DNA of 40,793 nt from Candidatus Dormiibacterota bacterium (lineage in GTDB: Bacteria; Chloroflexota; Dormibacteria; Dormibacterales; Dormibacteraceae). Shown one piece after another: positions 1 to 8,259 of the stretch (the first letter of the stretch is position 1; each line of letters opens with the position of its first letter). The stretch is from contig PLYZ01000007.1 of the NCBI GenBank assembly GCA_003151935.1, positions 50,599-91,391 of the forward strand, written 5' to 3'. The position numbers and the translations under genes were made by a program. Below the pieces are notes generated by a model. It saw nothing but the letters and a program-made list of their open reading frames with translations, had not been told where the DNA came from and made no database searches.

Positions 1-149
1 TTCGGCGATCGGCCGGTGTGCTTGCCGGTCTCGGCGGTCAGGGCTCCGGAGGACACGATCACCGCCTCACCTCGCCGGATCGCGTACTCGTAGAGGGCCG
101 CCGGGCTCAGGTTGCGGCGCTCGGGCGCGGGCTTATTCCAGGCGGGCAT
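1..149 (-). CDS. pckA: Phosphoenolpyruvate carboxykinase (ATP), N-terminal part
   Basis: Only the first 49 codons lie in the window; the gene runs off the left edge. PckA converts oxaloacetate and ATP to phosphoenolpyruvate in gluconeogenesis, in the cytoplasm. The translated start carries the family N-terminal signature: an [13 protein letters not shown] stretch, then a glycine-rich segment ending TGKHTGRSP, which in ATP-type PEPCKs is near-invariant. The GTP-type enzyme lacks this motif. The ATG at 147-149 is chosen because an earlier ATG is out of frame and a TATGAT box lies 8 nt upstream; a GAGG just before the ATG could also act as a ribosome site. It follows the VWA gene on the same strand after 28 nt. 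Confidence 0.9.
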   Translation of the reverse strand, partial: MPAWNKPAPERRNLSPAALYEYAIRRGEAVIVSSGALTAETGKHTGRSP

Positions 150-157
150 CGTCCTCG

Positions 158-163
158 ATCATA
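158..163 (-). promoter_or_regulatory. Putative -10 box of pckA
   Basis: TATGAT on the minus strand, 8 nt before the pckA ATG. This spacing implies a leaderless or nearly leaderless transcript. No convincing -35 is visible. Confidence 0.45.
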
Positions 164-177
164 GGGAAAGCGCGTCG

Positions 178-2163
178 TTACGCGATTCGGGAGCGACGCG
201 AGCTCGCCCGCCGCCGCTGCTTGCCGCTCACGTAGTCGACCAGGACGTACTCGCCCAGCCGGTCGGGCGACACGAAGAACGCCCGGCCCTTGTTGATGCG
301 GGTCATCTGGTTGATGAACTCGGTCAGGTACGGGCCGCGCTCGAGCATGAAGGTGTTGATGACGATCCGATCCCGCGTGCACCGCTTGACCTCGCGCAGC
401 GTCTGCTGGATGGTCTGAAAGGTCGGCGGATACGCGAAGTAAGCCTTGCCGTTGTCAGCCAGGTGGGCGGTCGGCTCGCCGTCGGTGATCATGATGATCT
501 GGCGGTTTCCCCGGTGCTTCGCGAGCAAAGAACGCGCGAGCTGGAAGCCGTGCTGCATGTTGGTCCCGTAGACGTAGTCGTTGAGCGCGAGCTGAGGGAG
601 CGTGTGCGGCTTGAGCTCAACCGCATAGTTGGAAAACCCGACGACGTACAGGGAGTCGCGCGGATACTGGCTGCGGATCAGGGAGTCGAGCGCGATCGCC
701 ACCTTCTTCGCGGCGAGGAAACATCCGCGCAGGAACATCGAGCGGCTCATGTCGATCATCAGAACGGTCGACGCCTGAGTCACGTGCTCCGTGCGATGGA
801 CGATGAAATCGGCCGGGGCCATCTTGACCGGCACCTTCGGACCCTCGCGGACAATCGAGTTGAAGAGGGTCTCTTTCAGGTCGAGCAGGAAGGGATCCCC
901 GTATTCGTAGCCCTTGAGCTCGTCGGAGGCGTCGTTGCCGATGCCGCCGCGCCACAGCTGGTGCTGTCCCATGCGGCTCTTCTTGAGCTGATCGAAGACG
1001 TCGCGCAGCGCCGACTGGCCGATTCGCCTCATGCCGCGCGGCGTGAGCTCCATGCGCCGGCCCTTGCGCTCCACGTAGCCGGCCTTCTCCAGCACCTCGG
1101 TGAGCTTCCGGAGCTGATCGAGCGACTGGCGCGCCTCGTCGCCGAGAAGTTGCTGCGCCAGCGAACGGTCGACGTCGTCCGGACGGAAGCTTCCCCGCTC
1201 GAGCTGCGATTCGAGCCTGTCCATCTGCTGGAGGCGCTCCATCAGGCCCATCGCCTCGCCCATGCTCAGCGGGTCCTCTCCGAAGAACGGGTAGCGCTCG
1301 CTCAGCTCAGACGGCGGCATCATCGCCTGCATGAAGCCCGACAGCCGCGCGAGCTCCAGCCGAAGGGAGTCGTCCTGCAGCAGAGCGTCCATCATCTGGC
1401 GCAGCTCCTCGCGCGCCTCCGGGCTCATGCTCTGAAGTAGGGACTGCATCTGGGCCATCTGCCGCTGCAGGTGCTCGAGCAATTCGTCGAGGCTGTTGAT
1501 GCCTGGCGGAAACATGTCGCCGAACCGCTCCATGAAGCCGTTGAAATCGGGCGTGCGGCCCTCCATGCGCTGCTCGAGCATCTTGTTCAGCTCGCGGACC
1601 ATGTCGCGCACGCGTGAGAGGTCCTGGCCCTGCATCTGCTGGATCGAACTCTTCATGCCCTGGAACATCTGGTCGACCATCTGCTTCTGCAGCTTTTCCA
1701 TCAGGTCCTCGAATTTCTGGCGTGCCTGATCGTCGACGAACTCGTAATCGCGAAGTCCCTTGACCCGGCCTCCGAGGTCGTCGGGCAACCGGTCGAGCTG
1801 GTCGTTGCGCTGCTTTGCGATCCGATCCATCAGCTTTTTGGCCTCGGAGCTCTCAGCCTCGTTCAGCCGGCGGTCGATCCCGCCCTTCTCCGTATCGATC
1901 ACGTCCTGCACCTGCTCGCGCAGCTGCTCGACCGTGGAGTCGAGGTTGTAGCGGCCTAGCTCACGCTCGCGCGCCTCGCGCAGCTGCTTGAGCAGCTGCT
2001 CGAGACCCTGCATGTTGGGCGTGCCCCAGCGAAGCAAGCGCTGCAGCGCGGCGTTCAGGTCGCCGTAGTTCATCAGGTCGTCCGAGAGCGCGTCCAGGAC
2101 GTCCCCAGCGTCGAGATCGTCCAGCTTCTGAGTCCCGTCCCACCTGGAGTACCGGAACTTCAC
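178..2163 (-). CDS. VWA-domain protein with long helical N-terminal region (COG4867-like)
   Basis: 661 residues. Residues about 50-400 are Gln/Met/Leu/Glu-rich and predicted by eye to be helical or coiled-coil. A von Willebrand factor A domain follows from about 465: the MIDAS metal site is visible as D471-M-S473-R-S475, with T534 and a TDGEP at 560-564. Such cytoplasmic VWA proteins usually work with a MoxR-type AAA+ ATPase in metal insertion or complex assembly, but no MoxR gene is in this window. The start is a GTG at 2161-2163 whose last two bases overlap the amidase TGA (GTGA overlap at 2160-2163), so translation is probably coupled to the amidase. Client and exact role are unknown. Confidence 0.8.
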   Translation of the reverse strand: MKFRYSRWDGTQKLDDLDAGDVLDALSDDLMNYGDLNAALQRLLRWGTPNMQGLEQLLKQLREARERELGRYNLDSTVEQLREQVQDVIDTEKGGIDRRLNEAESSEAKKLMDRIAKQRNDQLDRLPDDLGGRVKGLRDYEFVDDQARQKFEDLMEKLQKQMVDQMFQGMKSSIQQMQGQDLSRVRDMVRELNKMLEQRMEGRTPDFNGFMERFGDMFPPGINSLDELLEHLQRQMAQMQSLLQSMSPEAREELRQMMDALLQDDSLRLELARLSGFMQAMMPPSELSERYPFFGEDPLSMGEAMGLMERLQQMDRLESQLERGSFRPDDVDRSLAQQLLGDEARQSLDQLRKLTEVLEKAGYVERKGRRMELTPRGMRRIGQSALRDVFDQLKKSRMGQHQLWRGGIGNDASDELKGYEYGDPFLLDLKETLFNSIVREGPKVPVKMAPADFIVHRTEHVTQASTVLMIDMSRSMFLRGCFLAAKKVAIALDSLIRSQYPRDSLYVVGFSNYAVELKPHTLPQLALNDYVYGTNMQHGFQLARSLLAKHRGNRQIIMITDGEPTAHLADNGKAYFAYPPTFQTIQQTLREVKRCTRDRIVINTFMLERGPYLTEFINQMTRINKGRAFFVSPDRLGEYVLVDYVSGKQRRRASSRRSRIA

Positions 2164-3449
2164 CCGACCACGCTAGCAGGCCGCCAGCCGCCGAACGCCC
2201 TCTCGATGGCGTACGCGGCGCGGAGCGCGACGTCGTCGTGCCAGTTCCGGGCCACGACCTGCACGCCGATCGGCAGGCCTTCGTGCGACGTGCCCGCGCG
2301 CACCACCACGCATGGGTTGCCGCTCAGGCTGTAGGGGCTCGTGTAGCTGTACATGTTCGGGGTCACCACTTTGGAGCGGTAGAGGGGAGCGATGTCGGGC
2401 GCGACCGGGCTCACAATGAGATCGAAACCGGTCATGAAGCCCAACATCTCGGTTCTGAACGCATCCCACCGGCGGTAGAGCCGCTCGTGGCTCATCCGCT
2501 TGTCGCCCCAGTAGCCGAGCGTGACCTGGTGGGCCTCGTGAAGAGCGGGCGGCCGCGCCTCGGTGATCACGCATCCGGCCTCGGCCAGCGCGTGGGCCGA
2601 GGCCCGGACCGCGGCGGCGATGGCGGCCGTGGGCTTGGCGATGCCGTCATCGGAATACCACGCGACCCTGAGGCCCTTCAACTTGGGCGTGCGCTTGGCA
2701 AGGGGCACCGGGACCACACCCGAGTCGACCCCATCCGGCCCGACCAGCACAGGCAGCATCAAAGCGAGATCCGATACGAAGCGAGCCATCGGGCCGACCT
2801 GGCTGCGAGGGTCGCTGAGCCCCCCAGGCAGGGCGTAGGCGCCGGTGCTTGGCACCAGGCCGGTCGTCGGCTTCAGGGCGGCAATGCCGCAGTAGTGCGC
2901 AGGCATCCGGATGCTGCCGCCGGAGTCGCTGCCGAGGCCGGCGGGGGAACCGCCCGCGGCGATGATGGCCGCCTCGCCGCTGCTGCTGGCGCCGGGCGAG
3001 CGGGCAATGTCGTACGGGTTGCGCGTCCCTCCGTGCAGCGAGTTCCAGCTGTCGCCGTCCACACCTCCTGGCGGGCAGAGCGTCTTGCCGATGAGGATCG
3101 CGCCCGCGGCACGCATGCGAGCGACGACGGTGGCGTCGCGGTCGGGGATGTTGCTCCTGAGCATGCGAAGCCCGGCGGTGGTTGGAAGCCCGGCGGTGTC
3201 GAAGATGTCCTTGGCCGTGAAAGGCACGCCATGCAGCGGACCGAGCACGGATTTGCTTTTGTTCCGGCGGTCGGCGGCGCGGGCCTGCTTCAGCGCGCTC
3301 TCGCCCGTGGCGAAGACCACCGCGTTGAGCCTCGGATTGACCGTGTGAATATGCTCGAGGTGTGCCCGCACCACCTCGAGTGAGGAAACCTTTTTCGTCC
3401 GGATCGCGCGCGCCAGCCAGCCGGCGGGCGCGCCGATGATGTCTCTCAT
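2160..3449 (-). CDS. Amidase-signature family amidase
   Basis: 429 residues, full length for the family. Hydrolyses an amide bond using a Ser-cisSer-Lys triad. The pieces are visible: K80 in HGVPFTAKD, cis-Ser S156 in GASSSGEAA, and nucleophile S179 in GSDSGGSIRMPA. GatA would be expected beside gatB/gatC and carries a longer C-terminal region; neither is seen, so a stand-alone amidase is more likely than a tRNA amidotransferase subunit. ATG at 3447-3449. Its stop overlaps the GTG start of the VWA gene by 4 nt. The substrate cannot be read from sequence. Confidence 0.87.
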   Translation of the reverse strand: MRDIIGAPAGWLARAIRTKKVSSLEVVRAHLEHIHTVNPRLNAVVFATGESALKQARAADRRNKSKSVLGPLHGVPFTAKDIFDTAGLPTTAGLRMLRSNIPDRDATVVARMRAAGAILIGKTLCPPGGVDGDSWNSLHGGTRNPYDIARSPGASSSGEAAIIAAGGSPAGLGSDSGGSIRMPAHYCGIAALKPTTGLVPSTGAYALPGGLSDPRSQVGPMARFVSDLALMLPVLVGPDGVDSGVVPVPLAKRTPKLKGLRVAWYSDDGIAKPTAAIAAAVRASAHALAEAGCVITEARPPALHEAHQVTLGYWGDKRMSHERLYRRWDAFRTEMLGFMTGFDLIVSPVAPDIAPLYRSKVVTPNMYSYTSPYSLSGNPCVVVRAGTSHEGLPIGVQVVARNWHDDVALRAAYAIERAFGGWRPASVVG

Positions 3450-3486
3450 TTACGCGCGGCAGCCGCCCATTTACGCGTAGCTAACG

Positions 3487-4197
3487 TCAGACCGTGTCTC
3501 CCGGGTTGATATCCAGCACTTTCACTCCCGGGCCGACCAGAACCTGAAGCGCTTTCGGCCGGCCGGTCAGCGCAGGGAACGTGCCGAAATGCATGGGCAC
3601 GACCGTTTTCACACCGAGCAGGGACACCGCCCTGGCGGCGCGATCCGGACCCATGGTGTAAAAGTCCCCGATCGGTAAGAAGGCCACGTCGAACTCGCTG
3701 AGCTCTGAGATCAGCGTCATGTCGCCGAACACGTCGGTGTCGCCGGCGAAATAGATCGTGAAGCCGTTTTCGAACTCGATCACAAAGCCGCATGCAGTTC
3801 CGCCGTACAGGATCTTGTCGCCGTCCGAGATGCCGCAGCTGTGCTCGGCGTGCACCAGCGTGATCTTGATGCCGTCCACATCCACGGTCCCGCCCTGGTT
3901 GATGCCGATGATGCTGTCGCCCTCGACTCCCTTCGACCCGAGCCAGGCGCCAATCTCGAAGTTGGTCACGATCTTGGGCTTGGTGGCTTTCGCAATCTCT
4001 AGCGCGTCATGGACGTGGTCGAAATGGCCGTGCGTGATGAGCATCAGGTCGCAGCGCTCGACCTTCTTCAGAGCATCCGGGGCGACCGGGTTGTTCATGA
4101 CCCATGGATCGATGTAGATGATCTTTCCTTTGGCGCTGCGGGCCTTCCAGGTCCCGTGGCCGACCCATGTGAAGCTGACCTCAGCGTTCAGCGCCAT
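3487..4197 (-). CDS. UPF0173-type metal-dependent hydrolase (metallo-beta-lactamase fold)
   Basis: 236 residues. The metal-binding signature THGHFDH (H56, H58, D60, H61) is intact, further conserved His residues appear near HAEHSCG, and GDTDVF supplies the bridging Asp. The overall length and the N-terminal WVGHGTW motif match UPF0173 (YtkL-like) cytoplasmic hydrolases, whose substrate is not generally known. The ATG at 4195-4197 lies 17 nt inside the end of the upstream membrane-protein gene, indicating co-transcription. It ends 37 nt before the amidase start. Confidence 0.87.
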   Translation of the reverse strand: MALNAEVSFTWVGHGTWKARSAKGKIIYIDPWVMNNPVAPDALKKVERCDLMLITHGHFDHVHDALEIAKATKPKIVTNFEIGAWLGSKGVEGDSIIGINQGGTVDVDGIKITLVHAEHSCGISDGDKILYGGTACGFVIEFENGFTIYFAGDTDVFGDMTLISELSEFDVAFLPIGDFYTMGPDRAARAVSLLGVKTVVPMHFGTFPALTGRPKALQVLVGPGVKVLDINPGDTV

Positions 4198-5440
4198 GCC
4201 CTACCTCCCTCTCGATACCCGTGGCGGACCGGAAAACGCGATTTTCCCACACGCCCAGGAAGAATATGCCAATCGCCGCGAGCGTCCAGATGTTCGGGAA
4301 GATGAGATCGCACGGGGCTCGGTAGAAGCCGAGCAGCAGGACGGCCAGCACGGCGAGAGAGCCGTATCTCCGCCGTTCGATTCCGCGCACGGCCAGCAAG
4401 AGCACCAGCGGCAGCAGCGGCAGCCACTGGTACGGCCAGACCTCGTTGGGTATGAGGGCGCCGAGGGCGAACCCGAGCGACATTCCGTAGACCGGGTTCC
4501 ATCGGCTGCGCCATGCGGCCCACACGGCCGCCGTGGCGAACGCGAGGGCGCTCAGGTAGGACAGGGCGAGCGCGACCTCAGGTAGATGGATTGGTGAGCT
4601 GACGAGCATGTAGCCGGAGCTCGTTGGTTGCGCGTATTGCTCCCCGCCGATCGTGCGCGTGAAAAGTGTACGGACCGAGTCGTAAGCGCAATCGGGGTTG
4701 TGCGATCCCAGCGACGGGAGCAGGACGTGCTGGAAGTAGAAGACAGCGCCGCCAAATCCGAGCGGGATGAAGCTGGCGACGGTGACGATCACCAGCACGG
4801 CGCCAAGCGCGACCGCGTATCGAATGCGATGCGCGGGCCGCGTACCGATCACCATCGCGGCCGGGTAGTACTTGAGCGCCGCGACCAGGCCGCCTGCCAC
4901 TCCCGCAAGCGCTGGGCGGTTCGCCTCGAGCCCGATCGAGGCGATCGCACCCAGCAGGAGGATGCCTCCGCGCTGCCCCGCAACGACATCGGAGAAGAGC
5001 GGCGGGAAGTAGGCGGCGACCAACCAGAAAATCGGGCGCGCCAGCGGATGCCGGCCGGCCACCAACCGGTAGAGCAAGAAGAGCGCGATCAACAGGGCCG
5101 CCGAGTCGATGCCGGTCCAAACCTGGACGGCGACGCTCTTGGGCAGCAGCGCGATAGGCGCTGCCAGCGCCGCCAGCGGAGGCGGGCTCACGAACTCGTC
5201 CAGGCCGCCGGGCGGCGCGATGATGTGAAAGCGCGCGATGTAATTGGCAGCCGCGTCGTACATGTGAGACGGGTCGGTCAGATACGCATGTGCGCCCTCC
5301 CACATGCCCTCAGCGTCGTAGCGACGAGGGGTGAGCACTGTGAGGATCGCCACTCGAAGCCAGAAGGCGGCGGCGATCGCCCAGTAAAGGGCCGGCCGCG
5401 AAAGCACATCGGCGGCCGCGCGGCGCAGGCCCCTGGTCAA
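4181..5440 (-). CDS. GT87-like (DUF2029) multi-pass membrane protein, probable mannosyltransferase
   Basis: About 419 residues with some ten hydrophobic segments spread over its whole length, starting with one at about 18-38. An early loop has charged residues (RRYDAEGMWEGAHAYL) and a later VSPPPLAAL motif resembling the GT-C fold of GT87 polyprenyl-phosphate-mannose-dependent transferases. Function is inferred from this pattern only. The start is uncertain: the longest frame begins with TTG at 5438-5440, which lies inside a 32-bp tandem repeat; a GTG at 5405-5407 is an alternative. It follows the LysR gene by 60 nt on the same strand and overlaps the downstream hydrolase by 17 nt. Confidence 0.65.
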   Translation of the reverse strand: MTRGLRRAAADVLSRPALYWAIAAAFWLRVAILTVLTPRRYDAEGMWEGAHAYLTDPSHMYDAAANYIARFHIIAPPGGLDEFVSPPPLAALAAPIALLPKSVAVQVWTGIDSAALLIALFLLYRLVAGRHPLARPIFWLVAAYFPPLFSDVVAGQRGGILLLGAIASIGLEANRPALAGVAGGLVAALKYYPAAMVIGTRPAHRIRYAVALGAVLVIVTVASFIPLGFGGAVFYFQHVLLPSLGSHNPDCAYDSVRTLFTRTIGGEQYAQPTSSGYMLVSSPIHLPEVALALSYLSALAFATAAVWAAWRSRWNPVYGMSLGFALGALIPNEVWPYQWLPLLPLVLLLAVRGIERRRYGSLAVLAVLLLGFYRAPCDLIFPNIWTLAAIGIFFLGVWENRVFRSATGIEREVGHGAER

Positions 5441-5508
5441 TCGGCCGCCGCGCGGCCCTGGCGCGCGGTCAATCGGCCGCCGCGCGGCCCTGGCGCGCGG
5501 TCAATCGG
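5435..5508. repeat. 32-bp tandem repeat, two full copies plus a 10-bp partial third
   Basis: Unit at 5435-5466 is repeated exactly at 5467-5498, and a third copy starts at 5499 but diverges after GGTCAATCGG. The unit is GC-rich with internal palindromes. Each unit contains, on the minus strand, GATTGACC. In the third copy the TGA of this string is the LysR stop codon (5501-5503); in the first copy the TTG is the proposed start of the downstream membrane-protein gene. Confidence 0.95.
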
Positions 5509-6460
5509 TCGGAGGTCCGAGGTGGCCTGGCGCACCGACACGGGTGAGCCAGCTGGTGCCCTTCAAGAACTCGATGAAGGCGAGCACAGACGTAGGGAGG
5601 CGGCGCCGCCTCAAGTGAACGATGTGCCAGTCGCGGCGGATCGGGAAGCCCCGCACATCCAGCTCGACCAGGCGTCCACTGGAAAGCTCGAGCGCGCAGG
5701 CATAGCGCGAGATCACCGCCAGCCCGAGGCCCGATTCGACGGCGTGCTTGATCGCTCCGTTGGAGCCGAGCTCCATGGCGACGTTCAACTTCGCGCCCGC
5801 CTTGCGCGCTGCCTTTTCGAGCTCCGAGCGGCTGCCCGAAGCCGGCTCGCGCATCACAAATGGCTGGTCTTGCAGATCCTTGAAGGCGAGACCCCGCCGG
5901 CCGGCGAGCTCGTGGTTGGCCGGCGCGACGACGACGAGCTCGTCGCTGATAAACGGAAGAATGGCGAGGTCGGGATCCTTGAGCGCGGGCCCCACCACCG
6001 CGAGGTCGAGCTCGTTGAGCAGCACCTGTTCCTGGACGCGGGCGCGCGTTCCGATCTCCAACGAGATGACAAGCCCCGGATGGAGCTTCTTGAAGGCACC
6101 GAGTGCCGCCGGCAGCAGGTAGATACCGACGGTCGTGCTGGCGCCGACTCTCAGCTTTCCGCGCTTGATCCCATTCATCTCCTCGAGCGCAAGCGAAGCC
6201 TCGTCGAGCACGTCCAGGGCTCGCCTTGCGTACGAGTAGAGGACCGAACCCGCCTCGGTGAGCTGAACTTTCTTCCCGAGACGATCCAGCAGTGGCATTC
6301 CGATCGCCTCCTCCAGCTCTTTGACCTGGTAGGAGATCGAAGACTGGCTGAGACGAAGCTGCTGTGCGGCGAGGCTGAAACTGCTCAGGTCGGCGACCGT
6401 CTTGAACGTTCGCAGCTGACGCAGCGTCACGGAGCGGTCCAGGTCGAGGCCATCGGGCAT
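5501..6460 (-). CDS. LysR-family transcriptional regulator
   Basis: 319 residues. The N-terminal winged HTH is at about 11-70, with the recognition region AAQQLRLSQSSISYQVKELE and the usual following LTEAG. The rest is a two-lobe periplasmic-binding-protein-like effector domain. The frame stays open far upstream (to 6745) but that part runs through the divergent carboxylase gene; the ATG at 6458-6460 gives the normal family N-terminus and lies 7 nt after a TATCGT box. Divergent arrangement with 21 bp separation suggests that it regulates the acyl-CoA carboxylase gene, itself, or both. The effector is unknown. Confidence 0.9.
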   Translation of the reverse strand: MPDGLDLDRSVTLRQLRTFKTVADLSSFSLAAQQLRLSQSSISYQVKELEEAIGMPLLDRLGKKVQLTEAGSVLYSYARRALDVLDEASLALEEMNGIKRGKLRVGASTTVGIYLLPAALGAFKKLHPGLVISLEIGTRARVQEQVLLNELDLAVVGPALKDPDLAILPFISDELVVVAPANHELAGRRGLAFKDLQDQPFVMREPASGSRSELEKAARKAGAKLNVAMELGSNGAIKHAVESGLGLAVISRYACALELSSGRLVELDVRGFPIRRDWHIVHLRRRRLPTSVLAFIEFLKGTSWLTRVGAPGHLGPPTD

Positions 6461-6466
6461 CGCGCC

Positions 6467-6473
6467 TACGATA
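6467..6473. promoter_or_regulatory. Shared bidirectional -10 element (TACGATA)
   Basis: In the 21-bp gap between LysR and the carboxylase gene. Plus-strand TACGAT (6467-6472) ends 9 nt before the carboxylase ATG; minus-strand TATCGT (6468-6473) ends 7 nt before the LysR ATG. One 7-bp sequence can serve both genes as leaderless promoters. Confidence 0.6.
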
Positions 6474-6481
6474 TATGCGCT

Positions 6482-8119
6482 ATGGCTGCCAGGAGACCAA
6501 AATCGCTGACGCCGGTCCGCCGGACCACCCCCACTCTCGAAGGCATCGAGGCGCCGCATCGAGCTCAGACCACAGTCTCGGAACAGAAGATCAACCAGTA
6601 CCGCAAGCGCCGTTACCAGGCCTTGCACGCGGAAACCGCGGCCGCCAACCGGCGGCGCGCGGCAGGCAAGGCGACCGCGCGGGACCGCATCGAGATGCTC
6701 CTCGACGGCGGCTCGTTCGTAGAGCTCGACGTCTTCGCACAGCATCGTGCGTACGGGTTTGGCATGGAGGAGCGGCGGATCTCAGGGGATGGCGTCGTCG
6801 CGGGTTTCGGCGAGATCGATCGGCGTCCGGTCGCCGTGTACGCGTACGACGCAACCGTCTTTGGCGGTTCCCTGGGCGAGGTCACGGCGGAGAAGATCGT
6901 CAAGGTCCAGGAGCTCGCTTTGCGCAACCGCGTGCCGATCATCGGAATCAACGATTCCGGCGGCGCACGGATACAGGAGGGCGTAGTTGCGCTCGCGGGC
7001 TACGCCGACATCTTCCTGCGCAACGTCCGCTCGTCCGGGGTGATACCGCAGCTCAGCGTGATCGCGGGGCCATGCACGGGCGGTGCCGTCTACTCACCGG
7101 CGATCACCGACTTCATCTTCATCGTCGCGGGTCAGGGATACATGTTCATCACTGGCCCTGAGGTGATCCGCGTCGTGACAGGTGAGGCCGTCTCGTTCGA
7201 CGAACTGGGCGGCGGCGACGTGCACAACGCGACTTCCGGGGTGGCTCATTTCCTGCCACAGACCGAGGAAGCTTGCGCGGCGGGCGTCCGGAAGCTCCTC
7301 TCCTTTCTCCCCTCGTCGAACGGCGAGCGTCCGCCCTTCGTCCCCACCAGCGACGATCTGGAACGAGCCGATCCTGAGCTCCAGACCATCGTTCCGGAAT
7401 CCCCGAACAAGCCCTACGACATGCGCGAGCTCGTCTCGCGGGTCCTCGACAATCGCGAGTTCTTCGAGGTGCAGCCGTTCTTTGCGCCCAACATCGTCAT
7501 CGGTCTGGGGCGGCTGGGCGGGCATGTCGTCGGCATCGTCGGCAACCAACCCAAGGTGCTGGCGGGCGCGATCGACATCAACGCATCGGTCAAGGCGGCG
7601 CGCTTCATCCGGTTCTGCGACGCGTTCGGCATCCCGATCATCTCGTTCGTGGACGTCCCGGGTTACCTGCCGGGGCGCGACCAGGAGCACGGCGGGATCA
7701 TCCGGCACGGCGCCAAGCTCCTCTACGCCTACGCGGAGGCGACCGTGCCGAAGCTGACCGTGATCACGCGAAAGGACTACGGCGGTGCCTACTGCGTGAT
7801 GTCCCCCAAGCAGATGGGGGCCGACCTCAACCTCGCGTGGCCGACCGCCGAGATCGCCGTCATGGGGCCGGATGCGGCGGTGAACATCATCTACAAGCGC
7901 GACCTGGCGGCCGCGAAGGATCCCGCACTCAGGCGCAAGGAGCTCGTCGCGGAGTACACGGCGAAGTTCGCGAACCCTTACGTCGCCGCCGAGCGAGGCT
8001 ACATCGACGACGTGATCGAACCGAGCCAGACCAGGCGAGAGCTCATCCGCGGCCTGCAGCTATGCCTGCGCAAGACGGTGGAACGCCCGCCCCGCAAGCA
8101 TGGAAACATCCCCCTATAG
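6482..8119 (+). CDS. Acyl-CoA carboxylase beta subunit (carboxyltransferase, PccB/MmdA type)
   Basis: 545 residues. Transfers CO2 from carboxybiotin to an acyl-CoA such as propionyl-CoA. Two crotonase-like carboxyltransferase domains are clear: the N-half has GKATARDRI, GGSLGEVTAEKI, INDSGGARIQEG and PCTGGAVYSPA; the C-half has FVDVPGYLPG, RKDYGGAYCVM and a TAEIAVMGPDAAVNI segment. About 35 residues precede the conserved region, slightly more than usual. ATG at 6482-6484, just after TACGAT. The open frame extends upstream to 4628 but that part is antisense to other genes. No biotin carboxylase or biotin carrier gene is in the window; birA is at 25153. Propionyl- versus acetyl-CoA preference cannot be decided. 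Confidence 0.92.
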   Translation: MAARRPKSLTPVRRTTPTLEGIEAPHRAQTTVSEQKINQYRKRRYQALHAETAAANRRRAAGKATARDRIEMLLDGGSFVELDVFAQHRAYGFGMEERRISGDGVVAGFGEIDRRPVAVYAYDATVFGGSLGEVTAEKIVKVQELALRNRVPIIGINDSGGARIQEGVVALAGYADIFLRNVRSSGVIPQLSVIAGPCTGGAVYSPAITDFIFIVAGQGYMFITGPEVIRVVTGEAVSFDELGGGDVHNATSGVAHFLPQTEEACAAGVRKLLSFLPSSNGERPPFVPTSDDLERADPELQTIVPESPNKPYDMRELVSRVLDNREFFEVQPFFAPNIVIGLGRLGGHVVGIVGNQPKVLAGAIDINASVKAARFIRFCDAFGIPIISFVDVPGYLPGRDQEHGGIIRHGAKLLYAYAEATVPKLTVITRKDYGGAYCVMSPKQMGADLNLAWPTAEIAVMGPDAAVNIIYKRDLAAAKDPALRRKELVAEYTAKFANPYVAAERGYIDDVIEPSQTRRELIRGLQLCLRKTVERPPRKHGNIPL

Positions 8120-8259
8120 GGGTCGCGACACGGCCTGACCTCTGCCGGGCGATCTCGAGACCCACCAGAACCCTGCGAGTAGGAAGATCCACGTCGCGCC
8201 TTGCAGAAACGCCCCCACAGGCACGCCGGCCCTCAGGGCGCGCCGGAGAGCCGACGCTG

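Noticed and set aside
112-1440. 442-codon plus-strand open frame opposite the VWA gene
   Set aside because: Arg/His/Leu-rich shadow without a ribosome site or domain.
4181-4630. DUF2029 assignment as a specific named mannosyltransferase
   Set aside because: Only the hydrophobic pattern and weak loop motifs are visible; acceptor and donor cannot be named.
4628-6481. Long plus-strand open frame continuing upstream of the carboxylase
   Set aside because: It is antisense to LysR and the GT87-like gene, has no domain, and the true start is set by the family N-terminus and the -10 box.
8120-8259. Terminator between the carboxylase and GH15 genes
   Set aside because: Only a 5-bp GCCCT/AGGGC stem and no T-run.
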